DNA from: Diadema setosum
Lineage: Eukaryota; Echinodermata; Echinoidea; Diadematoida; Diadematidae
Length of the DNA: 64,000 bases
Assembly (NCBI GenBank): GCA_033980235.1
Contig: CM067059.1
Location: forward strand, 26,015,922-26,079,921
Direction of reading: 5' to 3'
Part shown: in pieces, positions 10,670 through 31,599 of the stretch
Numbering within the stretch: the stretch's first letter is position 1
Layout of the letters: each line of letters starts with the position of its first letter
Notes under the pieces: generated by a model
Databases searched by the model: none
Told to the model about the DNA's origin: nothing
The model's input: the letters and a program-made list of their open reading frames with translations, nothing else
Translations under genes and position numbers: made by a program

Positions 10670-13600
10670 ATGATGGCAACGTCCATAAGATCACGTCGTG
10701 GAGTGTCTCAAGACAAGTGGAGGTACTTGGTCCTGGCGGGAAAAGGAGGAGGGGATTTTCTGAACCTCGGCATGCAGAAAGCTTACGGCGTTTTGGTCCC
10801 TCACCTCGCCGCTCTCCTCGGGACAAAGTACGGGACCATCGGATTCATCCTATCCCTGGCAACTTCTCTGGGCTTCATGACATGTAGGTTTAACTATACT
10901 TTGAAGTTATTCAATAAATCAGTCCGAATAAGCGAAATGATTTGAGACTTGAGTGATGGCATAGTATCGTTTGAACAAATGAAAGTGGATTTCAGTTATA
11001 TGCAAATTACTGTATGAGGCGATGACATGCATCATGCATGAACTCACTCATTTTACAATTATTCATCTCTCTCTCTGAGTCAAGAACTGCTCTGTGAAAA
11101 TCAAAATTTCATAACTTCCATGATTTGTATTCGATTATGATCAAATTTTCGCTTGTCCATGCTGGTGAAATTGTATCTTTCCTTAATTTCCAGACTAACG
11201 TTTATCTGTTCCGGAATTTTCCTTATTCAAGAGTCTCCTCTCATTACGAGTAAACTTATAAAACCAATCAAACATTGAAGGCAAATTGAAGACATTGAAG
11301 ACAAATATAATTGGACGGGCTAAGAAAATGTCACATTGATTTTAATAGGGTCATCCCACGAGCTGAACATTGAAAAAAGGTTCGTGGGTTATGCACCCAC
11401 GACACATACAGCCCACTCGTCACACAGACACCAAGTACATAAGCAGGCCCACGAGCCACAAACCATATGCAAACTAGATTTTAACTTGTCACTGGGAAGA
11501 GTTAGATGATATGAAGAAAGAAAAAAAAAGACAGGGAATCTGCATGGTGTGTGTGTAAGTGTGTGTATGTGTAACGTGTATGCTGCGTTATAAGTACTGT
11601 ACACATATTAGAAGCATGATTTCTTCTTACATTATAGGCCTACTCCACGGTTCACATTAAATGTTTTTCCAGCAAGTGAGGTTAAGTATGTAAAGTACAG
11701 TACTTAAAAACAACAAAAGGGAGTTTCATTATTAAAACATAAAAAAACAAAATCCTATCATACATCATTTTGTTTCATTTTTTAAATGAAAACTGTGCAC
11801 ATCCATTCAAACCAGAACAAAATAAGCTGCAATATACTGCAATCTGGGTAAGAATAGAATTGGTCAAAAGAACCAAAGATACATTTAAATTAATTTCAAT
11901 TTTAGGATCGGTGTCACTTCAACCGTCTTCTTTAATTTTTTACCCCTTTGGACAACATATTGTAACGAAATTTCGCTATCAGTTACTTAAGGTGTAATCA
12001 AGGATGTATTGCAAACGACACCATGCAAAAAGGGTCCATGGGCTCGACTGCACTAATGTAATGTCGAGTTCATACGCCCTTTTGCCTCTGTCGAGCTCGT
12101 TATAGGCCTTATTTGCATATATAGCGTCTAACTCGCGGGACTTATTTGCCTATAGTGCCTAGCTCATGGGTCTATTTTACTTGATGTCGAGCTCGAGGAC
12201 CTTGTGAACTTCGTATCTGGCTTATGGGCTATATCACTCGTGGGCTATATGACTCGTGGACAGTATGGCTCGTGGGTGTCTAGCTCGTGACGTGCCGAAA
12301 TTTGAACTTGGTCCTGCTCTTGTCACTCTTTAAGAGGAATGTTATTGTGTTCTCTCACCAAGGTCCACTCGTGTTTGCTCTCGCACGTCGAGTGAATCGA
12401 AGGGCGCTGGCCATGACCAGCAGTCTCTTAGCAGGTCTTGCCATTATGATCTCTGCGTTCGTTCATTCGGCTCTGTGGTTCGGCGTCGCGATGGTTGTCG
12501 TAGGTAAGTTCTGCGTGAATTTCCTTTCCTGTGTTAGAAAAGCTTGCTTAATAAGTCAGTTTTCCCTGTGCAAGTGATACGTGGAAACATGCCATTCATT
12601 GCTATTTGCAAAACTTGGTATATATAAACACTGAACTGGTCTATACTAATAGCAGCAAACATTTTGTATTGTACAATATTTCTGGTGCTACTTCCGGGTT
12701 TCATCTCATTTTTCTTTTTATTTCTTTTGTTTTAACAACAAATAAAGAGGGGGCGAGCTCCCGGTGCGCCCTCTCTGAATCCGCCACTGCTATTGTGATA
12801 AATGATTGATAAAAGGTAAGGCAAAGATGCTTTTCAGAAGATAAGTACGTGCGCATGGCAGATTGTCGTTAGCGCGCTTCCCTGCGCCTGGCAGATTGTC
12901 GTTACAGTGTGGGAGTGCGCATGGCAGATTGTCGTTAGGGTGTGGGAGCGCGCATAGGGTTAACAATATTCTGCCATGCGCACGGAAGTGCTCTAACAAC
13001 AATCTGCCATGCGCACGGAAGCGCGCTAACGACAATCTGCCATGCGCACGACGAGATAAACATTTGAACACAAAGAGCAAAATAACAATTTTTTTTTTTT
13101 GTAAATGGCAACTAAAATAGTAGGTTTATACTTTCATGGATCCACTGTATCAGGGAAGGGAGGAAAACATTGGTGGCACAACATGTCACACGTATATTCT
13201 GACAACAAACAAATCACTATCACCATACCAGACTTAAACAACAACAAAACATTATTCCTCCCCTCGCCTCGAGCGCCATTGTCCCCAAGTCTCAATCCAT
13301 CCTCTGCTCCAACGTGGGCCGAACAGGTACTACGTATAATAAGCCCGCCGCACACTATACGACTCACGACTATACGCCATAAGACCCAGTCGTACGACCT
13401 GACCTTACGAGTAGGCTTACGACTCTCCTGTCTTTGCATTTTGCTTGCGCTTGCATTTTAATTACTGTATCTTGATTGGCTGAAAACCCACGACCGGTCG
13501 TGGAAATTGAACATGAAATGCATATTCATGACAACTGTGATAAGCAAGTAAACTTCATTGAAATCTAGAAAACTCGTTTCAGATTTTTTTCTTTTTCTTT

Positions 13601-14719
13601 TCTTTGCTTCTCCAAGGTATCTTCGGTTCACCCATTACTCAAGTTGGAACCGAAACATTGCAGCAGTATTTTGGTGAGCGATTCGGCAGCATGAACTCGC
13701 TGTGCATGGCATGTAGCTCGGTCGGTGGTATGATCCTCCCGTTGATTGTAGCACACGCCTTGAAATCCTACGGACTCGAAGGCACCTTAGTGATTCTCGG
13801 GGCCATCTTCCTACACACGGTGCCTGCGGCCGAGACTTTCAAAACGCCTCCCGACATGGAAAGCCACCACAGACCTGACGGGAGGCTGACGAAAAATGAC
13901 CGACCCGCGAATTCCGTTGTGTTTCACCAGAGCTCATCGGAATCAGTCGATCTCGCTTTACCGAAAAACAGAGGTGAACAGAACTCGTGGTACAAAACGT
14001 GCTTGCAGGCAGTGATTGAAGAATGGCCATTTATCGTACTTTTCTTGCCATGCAAATTCCTTATAGAGTTAGCGCTGTCTGGTTGGTCTCTCTTCATGGT
14101 GTCCTGCGCCGTATCCAAAGGACTGGATGAAACTACTTCGGCCTATCTTCCCTTCGCCGGTGCTGCCGGAGGCCTGGTGAATCAGGCACTTTCTGCTCTC
14201 ATATTGCACTGCAAACGAGAGTCAGCCGCCGTACTCTACGTCATTAATTGCAGCCTTGCAGGACTTGGCCTTATTCTCTATTCTACCGGATCGTCTTTAG
14301 CACATCTTGTGACGTGCTCCTTCTTCGTCGGATTTGGTGTCTTCGGTAGCTTACCTGCCAGCTTTGCCGTTCTGGATGTTTATGTGTCGAAAGCAAATTT
14401 TCCGCGAATGCTGTCCTATTTTCTTTTCGCCACTGGGTCGGGGCTTCTCATTTCCGGATACATAACAGGTGAGTGTTGCAACTTTGACAAAGGTCGAGTT
14501 TTGTAGATTAACTATGGCTAAATTAATGTTTAAACGATTCCCATCATAGTACTAACACAAATCACCATCTATCTCATCTGTTCTCTTTTTTTTTCTTCCA
14601 AAGGTACTGTGTACGATGTTACGGAATCATTCGATACAGCCTTCATTTCCATTGGAGTGTTCGCCTTCGTCTCTGCTCTACTGACAGTGTTGCTGATGCT
14701 TGTTAAGAGGTTTCGATAG
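10670..14719 (+). CDS. major facilitator transporter, monocarboxylate-transporter (SLC16)-like, four exons
   Basis: Hand splicing gives exons 10670-10883, 12363-12503, 13617-14468 and 14604-14719 (stop TAG). All junctions are GT..AG, every intron is phase 1, and the product is 440 residues, normal for a 12-helix MCT-like protein. Exon 1 holds helix 1 and part of 2; exon 2 carries the helix 2-3 loop with the basic ARRVNRR stretch and helix 3; exon 3 carries helices 4-11 and a long hydrophilic central loop (about residues 170-220); exon 4 ends helix 12 with a short basic tail (KRFR). The family moves lactate, pyruvate or other small molecules across the plasma membrane, but the usual helix-1 DGGWGW motif is degenerate (KGGGDF), so the substrate is unknown. 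Two tandem ATGs (10670, 10673) compete as start. The gene is not obviously linked in function to the GH1 cluster downstream. Confidence 0.85.
11347..12296. repeat. CTCGTGGGC-rich repeat element in MFS intron 1
   Basis: Short imperfect repeats of CCCACGAG / CTCGTGGGC occur near the left edge (11353-11465) and in a dense block at 12010-12296 (GGGCTATATGACTCGTGG and variants). A related copy lies at 54285-54525. Terminal and subterminal repeats in opposite orientation suggest a non-autonomous DNA element; the outer limits are approximate. Confidence 0.45.
12849..13049. repeat. 3+3 inverted minisatellite in MFS intron 2
   Basis: Three direct units of GTGCGCATGGCAGATTGTCG (+TTA) at 12849-12871, 12882-12904 and 12915-12937 are followed by three inverted units at 12961-12983, 12994-13016 and 13027-13049. 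Spacers are 10-23 bases. The block can fold into a three-step hairpin. The units are GC-rich against an AT-rich intron. Confidence 0.85.
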
Positions 14720-14839
14720 AAGTGCCTGAAAGTCTGCTACCTGTGACTTACTCCTTCAAGAACTTGAACCCTCTGTGTCCCTCATGTCGGGTCGCCGCTC
14801 AGCATCATAAGGTGTAGGACCCCTGAGCAAGAATAACGG

Positions 14840-15320
14840 TTACAGTTCGTTACTCCGAAAGCTCGTTAAACCAAGAGTGAAATTAGATCCGTTTTCCCGA
14901 AGTTTCGTGATTCGAAAAATGAAATATGAGTTGTCATTCCAAAGGTTCGTTAATCCGAAAACGAAATAAGGTTCGCAATTTCGACGGTTCGTTAGAACTG
15001 CACTGTCATATACATTTTCGGATTAACGAACCTTCGAAATAAGAAACCCTATTTCAGTTTCGGATCGATTAACGAACCTTTGGAATTAAGAACCTTATTT
15101 CACTTTTGGATTAGCGAGCCCTAGGAAAGGCAATTCTTATTTCATTTTTGGAATCACGAAACTTAGGAATAACGCCGCAAATTTTCGGATTAATGAAGCC
15201 CTTTTTTATTTTCGAATTAACGAACCTCTATATAGGTATAGGGAAATTGTGCGTTTCGAAATAACGTTTAACCTTCGGATAACGAACCTCATTTTATAAT
15301 GAGATGAACGAGACCTCGGT
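14840..15320. repeat. degenerate tandem array of GGTTCGTTAATCCGAAA units
   Basis: The phrase TTCGTTAATCCGAAAA and its reverse complement TTTTCGGATTAACGAACC recur at irregular spacing (for example near 14950, 15017, 15055, 15187 and 15213). Direct and inverted units are mixed, as in the body of a palindromic satellite-like element. It lies in the 3' flank of the MFS gene. Confidence 0.65.
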
Positions 15321-15973
15321 ATATCGAACATCACCAAAAAAAAAATAACAACGCCACAATTATTTTTTTCTGCTTTGCATAAAAGCACAGACAGAGAGAC
15401 AAAAATAAAACAAAGCAAAACGAAACAAGCAGAATGCTTCCGAAATTTGAACAAAATGGGGTAGTTTAAGGGGACCAGAGTTAATAGGACTATTACATCC
15501 GCTGTGCTGCATGGTCAGCCGTCTGTGACACTGTCTCTCCTGCTTACGGGTAGCTTCCCGGGCCAATGCTGACTGGATGCACCCCACGCTCCTGGGATAG
15601 TTTCTATCCTCGTGGTCCGCTCGTTTATAGGCATTGCATAGAGATGTGTATACTTCACTAAGCTTATGCAGCTCTTGATAAAGCTGGAATGATATTGAGA
15701 CTTAAGACATGCAGTTGCAATAATACATACCTTTGTACCTTTCAAGCCAAAAATTCTGTCAAGTGTGGTTTCCTTCGACAACTAGATCTAGCCTTCTCGA
15801 AATTTTGATTTTCATGTTCTTCAATGTTTAGATTTTTGTAGAGCTAATCAAAGAAAAAACAAACAAACAAACAAACCACCAGGACGCAAAAAGAGACAAC
15901 TGCTATGGATGGTTGCTTAGTTCTTGAATGTTGGGAGAAGGGAGAAAACATGACGTGCCATGCGAATGGTTTC

Positions 15974-16540
15974 CAGACAAGCACCTTCATATACATAAGG
16001 ATTGAGAGAATGCAGCAATATTAGTAGAACACATCAGTGAAAGTATGAAGAAAATTGGACAATCGATGCAAAAGTTATGAACTTTTAGAATTTTTGTGTT
16101 GGAACCGCTGGATGAGGAGACTACTAAAGCTCATGATGTCATATGAGTACAACAGTATAAAGAAAATGTAAAGAAAAATTCAACATATTTTCACTTTTTT
16201 CGCATAATAAAGGAGCACTTACTTGACTTGCCTCTTTCTAAATGCAATTGGAATAATATTACACATAACATATGTCAGTAACGAGTCAAGGGAATGTGTA
16301 CTTTTTTCAAAAAATGAAATTTTGTGAAATTCTCTTTATATTTTCCTTATATTGTTGTACGCATGTGACATCATACACTGCAGTAGTTTCCTCATCCAGC
16401 GGTGACTGCACAAAAACTTCAAAAATTCGTAACTTTTGAACGGATAGTCCGATTTTCTTCAAACTTTCAATGATGTGTTCTACTAAAATTGCTACATTCT
16501 CTCAATCCCTTATGTTAATGAAGGTGAACTTGTCCTTTAA
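15974..16540. mobile_element. uninterrupted foldback element
   Basis: Arms of roughly 180-200 bases face each other: AGACAAGCACCTTCAT...GGATTGAGAGAATGC on the left, GCTACATTCTCTCAATCC...ATGAAGGTGAACTTGTCC on the right. Matching internal segments include CAATCGATGCAAAAGTTATG on the left and ATTCGTAACTTTTGAACG on the right. The interior is short and non-coding. Same family as the nested element at 7069-10360. Confidence 0.75.
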
Positions 16541-16699
16541 TATCCATTGTGTGATAATAATCATCAGCTTTATCAGTTGTGCACAATGGCACAGATTTAA
16601 ATATCCTCAGTGACCTCGGTATGCACCGTTGAGTTTGTATTTATAAGCCAGTTCGGAGTTAGCTCATGGGCACATTGGTACGAATTACCTCTGTTTTTT

Positions 16700-18060
16700 T
16701 TTATGCCTCCGCCACGAAGTGGTGCCGGAGGCATTATGTTTTCGGGTTGTCCGTCCGTCCGTCCGTCCGTCCGTCCTTCCGTCCGTCCGTCCGTCCGTCC
16801 GTCCGTCCGTCCGTCCTTCCGTCCGTCCGTCCGTCCTTCCGTCCGTCCGTAATGAATTTTGTGGACAAGGTAACTATCGAAACCTGTTGAGGTATCCTAA
16901 TGAAACTTGGCATGTATGTGTATTAGGGGGTGAAGTTGTGCCTATCAACTTTTGGGTGCACATGCTCAAGGTCAAAGGTCAAAAGGTCAAGGTCAAATAC
17001 ATAAAATTTCACTATTTCCACCATATCTATTGAATGCCTGAAGATATTTTCTTGAAACTTAGTGTATACATGTTTTACCCAATTAAGATTCTCTGGTGAA
17101 AGTTTGGGTCATGAGGTCAAAGGTCAAAGGTCAAAAGGTCAGGGTCAAATACATAAAATTTCACTATTTCCACCATATCTATTGAATGCCTGAAGATATT
17201 TTCTTGAAACTTAGTGTATACATGTATTACCCAATTAAGATTCTCTGATGAAAGTTTGGGCCATGAGGTCAAAGGTCAAAGGTCAAAAGGTCAAGTAAAA
17301 ATATTAAAACTTCTTTTTTTTCTCCGTGCCTTGAAAAATTGTTCAAGGTATCTTCATGGAACATAGTATATACATGTACTGACTGGAAGTGATTATCTAG
17401 AGAATGTAGGGTTCATGGGGTCAAAGGTCAGGGGTCAAAGGTCAAGTGCAAGACTTTAAAATGTTACTATTACCCTCATATTTATGCAATGCCAGCAGGG
17501 TTATTTTTTTACACTTGGTGTATGCGTGTGTAACCTAATAGAAATTCTCTGGAAAGTTTTTTTTTTCTCTTTTTGCCTCAAAGGTCAAAAGGTCAAAGAT
17601 CAAGTGAAAGTGCTGAACTAACTTTTTCCTCCATATCTCGGAAGTGGCTCAAGTTACCTTGAAACTTGGTACATATTATGCATGTTCTACCTGAAAGTAA
17701 TTATCTTATGAATTTTAGGGTCAAGGGCCAGATGAAAATGGTAACATTCAATTCAGAAATTGCACTTTTTCTCCACACCTGTACCTTGAAAATTACTCAA
17801 TGCCTAAATGTATGAATGGGTCAAAGTCAAGTTAAAGTCCTTAAATCCCTAGATACATGCTCTCCTATTCATCCAATTAAACCTACGTCAAGGAAGGTGA
17901 ACATTCAACACATTTGTGACAAACTTGTCATTCCAATATTTTGCCAATTTTGTGAAAATGTAATCACACAGTGTCCACATGTACTATCTAGACCTATTGG
18001 GAAAATCATGCATTATGGCGGAGGCATACCAGTCGCCAAAGCGACATTTCTAGTTTTTTC
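16700..18060. mobile_element. GCCTCCGCC-ended repeat element with AGGTCA arrays
   Basis: The left end contains a GC-rich hairpin (GCCTCCGCCACGAAGTGG) followed by a long GTCC repeat; the right end reads CATTATGGCGGAGGCAT, mirroring the left GGAGGCATTATG. The body is built of diverged repeat units: 16991-17142 and 17143-17294 are a near-identical 152-base tandem pair, with weaker copies to about 17700. Each unit ends in a run of AGGTCA half-sites. No open frame is present, so it is non-autonomous. Confidence 0.7.
16748..16850. repeat. (GTCC)n microsatellite
   Basis: About 25 tandem GTCC/GTCCTTCC units inside the repeat element. All reading frames give a Val-Arg-Pro-Ser-type repeat; these are artefacts and not genes. 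Confidence 0.95.
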
Positions 18061-18929
18061 TCAATCGGATAGGGACACTTTACTCGTTTTCAGAGCGACA
18101 TAAGACATAAGCTTTACAAAACAATATTTCTGGATTCATCAGTCCTGTTAAAACAAAGCATGAACTTGCGTAGACCAGATGATCAGAATGATCCGTCAGT
18201 AAATAACACTTGAGAAAGCATCCATTTCATTATTTTGCATTGAATGTATTAACAATCTCTTTCTATTGATATTACCAAATACATGTACGTGTACCATTTT
18301 TGCTGTCAAGTGGATGTGCTGGCAAGCAGCATTTTCAAGGATTACATGAATAATCATTACATCACAGATGCTTATCCTAGGGATTAAAAACAAAACAAAA
18401 CCATAACATGGTACGAATAATGACCTTCTTTCTGCTCATGCGCAAAGTGGAACTCCGAACTGGCCTACGTCAGTAGTGCTTACTCGTCATGTGAGAATTT
18501 GGTCACAACGACTCAAATGTACAGAGACTTGGTGTATTGTATAATTATGTAAGTGCTTCGTTTATACAGTGTATTGATATCTGTTGGAATTGCCGGTATG
18601 TGAAATGTGTATGGACTGTAGTGGTTGAGCAGAACACAGGTATCAGTTCATAATTGTCTGTGTAGGAGTGTGTGTGCGTGTGTGTATGCAATATTGTCGA
18701 CTGTTTTAATGTTGCAATAAATTTTTGTGTTTATTTATGCTGGTGGTGCTGTACTAATTTTTTTTCTTGTACAGGCCTACATACATCATCACGTGAAAGC
18801 TCCTATTTTGTCACGATTTGTTACATTTGCAGCTGAAATTTTATTCTACACAGAAAGCATGCCAAACACTCGTTTGCGTATACGTAGTAATGAAATATAC
18901 ACAGGGACCGAGTAACCGGACTGTGGCTT

Positions 18930-18952
18930 GGGGGGGGGGGGGTCAGCTCGAC

Positions 18953-18986
<34 letters not shown>

Positions 18987-19171
18987 TTTGGCTTGCAAAA
19001 AAAAGGGGGAGAGGCACAGGGAAACACATTTTCGAGTTTCTGTCCCCGAGATTCCTTTCATTTTAGGCGGGGGACGGCGAACAGACCATTCACGCTTGAT
19101 CCCCAAACCACGTCCTAACCCTAACCCTCTACCCACGCCCCTCCCCCCCCCCCCCCCCCACACACACACAC
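18930..19171. repeat. paired G and C homopolymers with CA repeats
   Basis: A 13-base G run (18930-18942) faces an 18-base C run (18952-18969) across nine bases, followed by (CA)n. A second C17-(CA)n block follows at 19143-19171, suggesting a local duplication. Three CCTAA units at 19114-19128 resemble telomeric repeats but are too few to mean much. Confidence 0.75.
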
Positions 19172-19579
19172 TAAAATAACTTCCGTGACCCCTGGAATAT
19201 TATGATACATAAAAGTATACATATAAAAGTAAGCTTTATTTCGATCACATACATGTATTCCAATTTCCACCACTCCGATATCGAGGTATCAATGCGCCAA
19301 CGAACAAATATTGACTGTTTTACACACGCTGGCAGGTCACATTCTGTGAGCTAGTCATCAACAAAGCAACTGCTCTTGAGTTATAACCCTTGTATATTGA
19401 CATAACGGTCGGTAATAAAATGATCAAGAACGCTCTATGCTTATGATCTCTGAACCGCCCCGAAGCGTATCTCGAAGCGTATCTCCATTACGACGCAATA
19501 AACTTGTAATCATTTCGAAGATATTTTTTTTCCTTCTAATTTTGAGATTGACAGCGGTGTATAGTGTCGAATTTAATGA

Positions 19580-29500
<9,921 letters not shown>

Positions 29501-31094
29501 TCTGTCTCAGAGTGGACATTGGTTTAGCATTATGAGCCCATGGCTCGAGCCCATGGCTCGGCAGATCGACTGTTTATCAGATGCTGAAAAACAATTATTT
29601 ATCTTGACAGCATTTTGTCATTCAGAGAGCCTATCGGTTGATTGGTATGTCAATAATGATTTAATATTGCATTAAGTCATATGCTGTTGGGCTCACAAAA
29701 TTCATGTTTGAGCTGGAAGACTTGAGAAAGAGAATGGTAATAGTGACGGTGGCGATGATGGTGCCGAATGGCAAGGTGTCGTTGGGTTGTAATGTCTAAA
29801 AAGCTACATAATTATGAGCTAATCTTAAAGACAAGCTGTCAACAATTCGGCAAGACGCTGTAATTTTTTCCCTTTCTCCTTGCGAAAAATCTGATAATAA
29901 ATTCATGAAAATAGGGATATTATTGCGGCATATAAGGGTACAAAAGACTAGTGTGTGCGTGTTTTTTTTTTCTTTTTTTTTTAAAGGAATATAATCGTGT
30001 GAATGAAACCTGTGTAACGACGGACATGGGCACTATTGCTGCGATCAGTCAATGAGTGCAGATTAGGGACAGGGTATTCCAGTAACACATGTGTACAACA
30101 GTTCTTACTGTAAACTTCCAAAGCAGTCAATAAATATGATAGATACTTAAGTGGAATGAATACTACGTTTTTATTTTGTCCATGGAATTTTTCCTTTACT
30201 GTCGTGATGTCATCACCCACTACATGTGTCATCCCTCATTAAAATGGAATCTTGCAATAATTTCTCATAATCATAAATCTTGTAATCGATGGTGATGATG
30301 CCACACAATACGTTCCGAAAATGTATAAACAACATGGTATAGCGAATAACGTTCTGGTATCAGCAAAGAACGTTAGCTATGTTGAAATTATGTGCTAAGA
30401 TTATTGGACAAGGTATCTTTTCCTATATAACTCCTCTTGACCAATGTCTGGTTACATGGAAATGCTGGGCTATTATTATGTCAGCGCCCTTCGGAAGAAT
30501 AAAGCTAACACTCTAAGTAGCAGACCATAATTTATATCATTGCAGAATGCCAAGTCGTGACGAAATATTAATATGCGTCTCTAAAGTCAATGTCAAGGCC
30601 TTTGACGTATGTGTGACATAGCTTAGCTGAGCATCTACTGATTAATGTCCTTTCAACAGGGTCAGTAGATGGAAGGAAATATTTCAATCTGGAATATCTA
30701 GATGTACTTAGCAAGTCAAACGTTTTGTTTTGTTTTGTTTTTCAATCGATGAACAAGCAATCCTAATGCATGAAAATTGTCGTTGCGCCTGGTATTCAAT
30801 TGCTGCATGTGCTTTTTGCAATCAACATAATGACTTTTCCTTTTTTTGTGGAGTCTATTTTTTAACCTTGAAATAAAGTGAAATTGATGTAGAAAATATA
30901 CAAGTTTGAGAAGCTATCAAAAATTCAAACAACGTTTCCTTCTACTAATATTCCAGTCCGCATGAATAATAATATTGTTTCATATTGTTTAATTCATATT
31001 CCCTTTTACTCTTTTTTTGTCAGTCATGGTTTGTTATGCTAGGTAATGTATCTCTTTACGCTCATTTTCACTCTGCTATACTATCGTCACGTTT
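29501..31094. other. 3' flank of gene A
   Basis: AT-rich, no further exon seen. Poly(A) signals AATAAA occur near 29896 and 30130, either of which could end gene A. The rest is featureless apart from T-runs. Confidence 0.5.
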
Positions 31095-31262
31095 CCTATA
31101 GAATTCATGAAAAATCATGGGCATACATAATCGAACAGGAGTATGTATGCCCATGATGTTTTAACATGGCTACTACCAAAACACTTTTTACGTCTATGTA
31201 TTGCAATTTGTCAATCAGTCGCAATAAAAACAACTCAAGGCAATTTGAAGATTCATGAAGCT
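31095..31262 (+). mobile_element. copy of the 22.9-kb SINE-like tail with hairpin
   Basis: Shares CAATTTGTCAATCAGT, CATGGCTACTACCAAAACAC and the TTCATGA ends with 22960-23085. It begins with a 15-base hairpin (ATCATGGGCATACAT and its exact mirror). The tRNA-like head is absent. Confidence 0.6.
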
Positions 31263-31599
31263 GTTCGCTTTCACTGTTATTTCTACGACAATTTTCTGTG
31301 TAGGCCTACTGACAGCCATATTATGACATCAAAGAATTAAAATCAATAAAAGTTCACTCCCAAAGATTATTTGTTGATCTTTTTTATCAGCGTATAGTTT
31401 CCTGCATTTCTGCTCGATTGTAAAAAAAATAATTGGTAGTGCATTCAGACATCATGCAATAATACACAGGCTCGGCACCATAGTCTGAAAACTCTTATAA
31501 GTGGCTGGAATTGAGAGTGTCTTATGTTCTTGACAAATGACGCACAGACAAAGTTAAACAAACGAATCTGAAGCTTGATAGTGATAATTTTTAATTTCA

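Noticed and set aside
12849..13049. CRISPR-like spaced repeats
   Set aside because: Only three units per orientation, inverted halfway, in a eukaryotic intron.
16610..17033. Val-Arg-Pro-Ser repeat proteins in three frames
   Set aside because: Translation of the (GTCC)n microsatellite; no real coding signal.
19114..19128. Telomeric repeat (interstitial telomere)
   Set aside because: Only about three CCTAA units next to C-rich simple sequence; too short.
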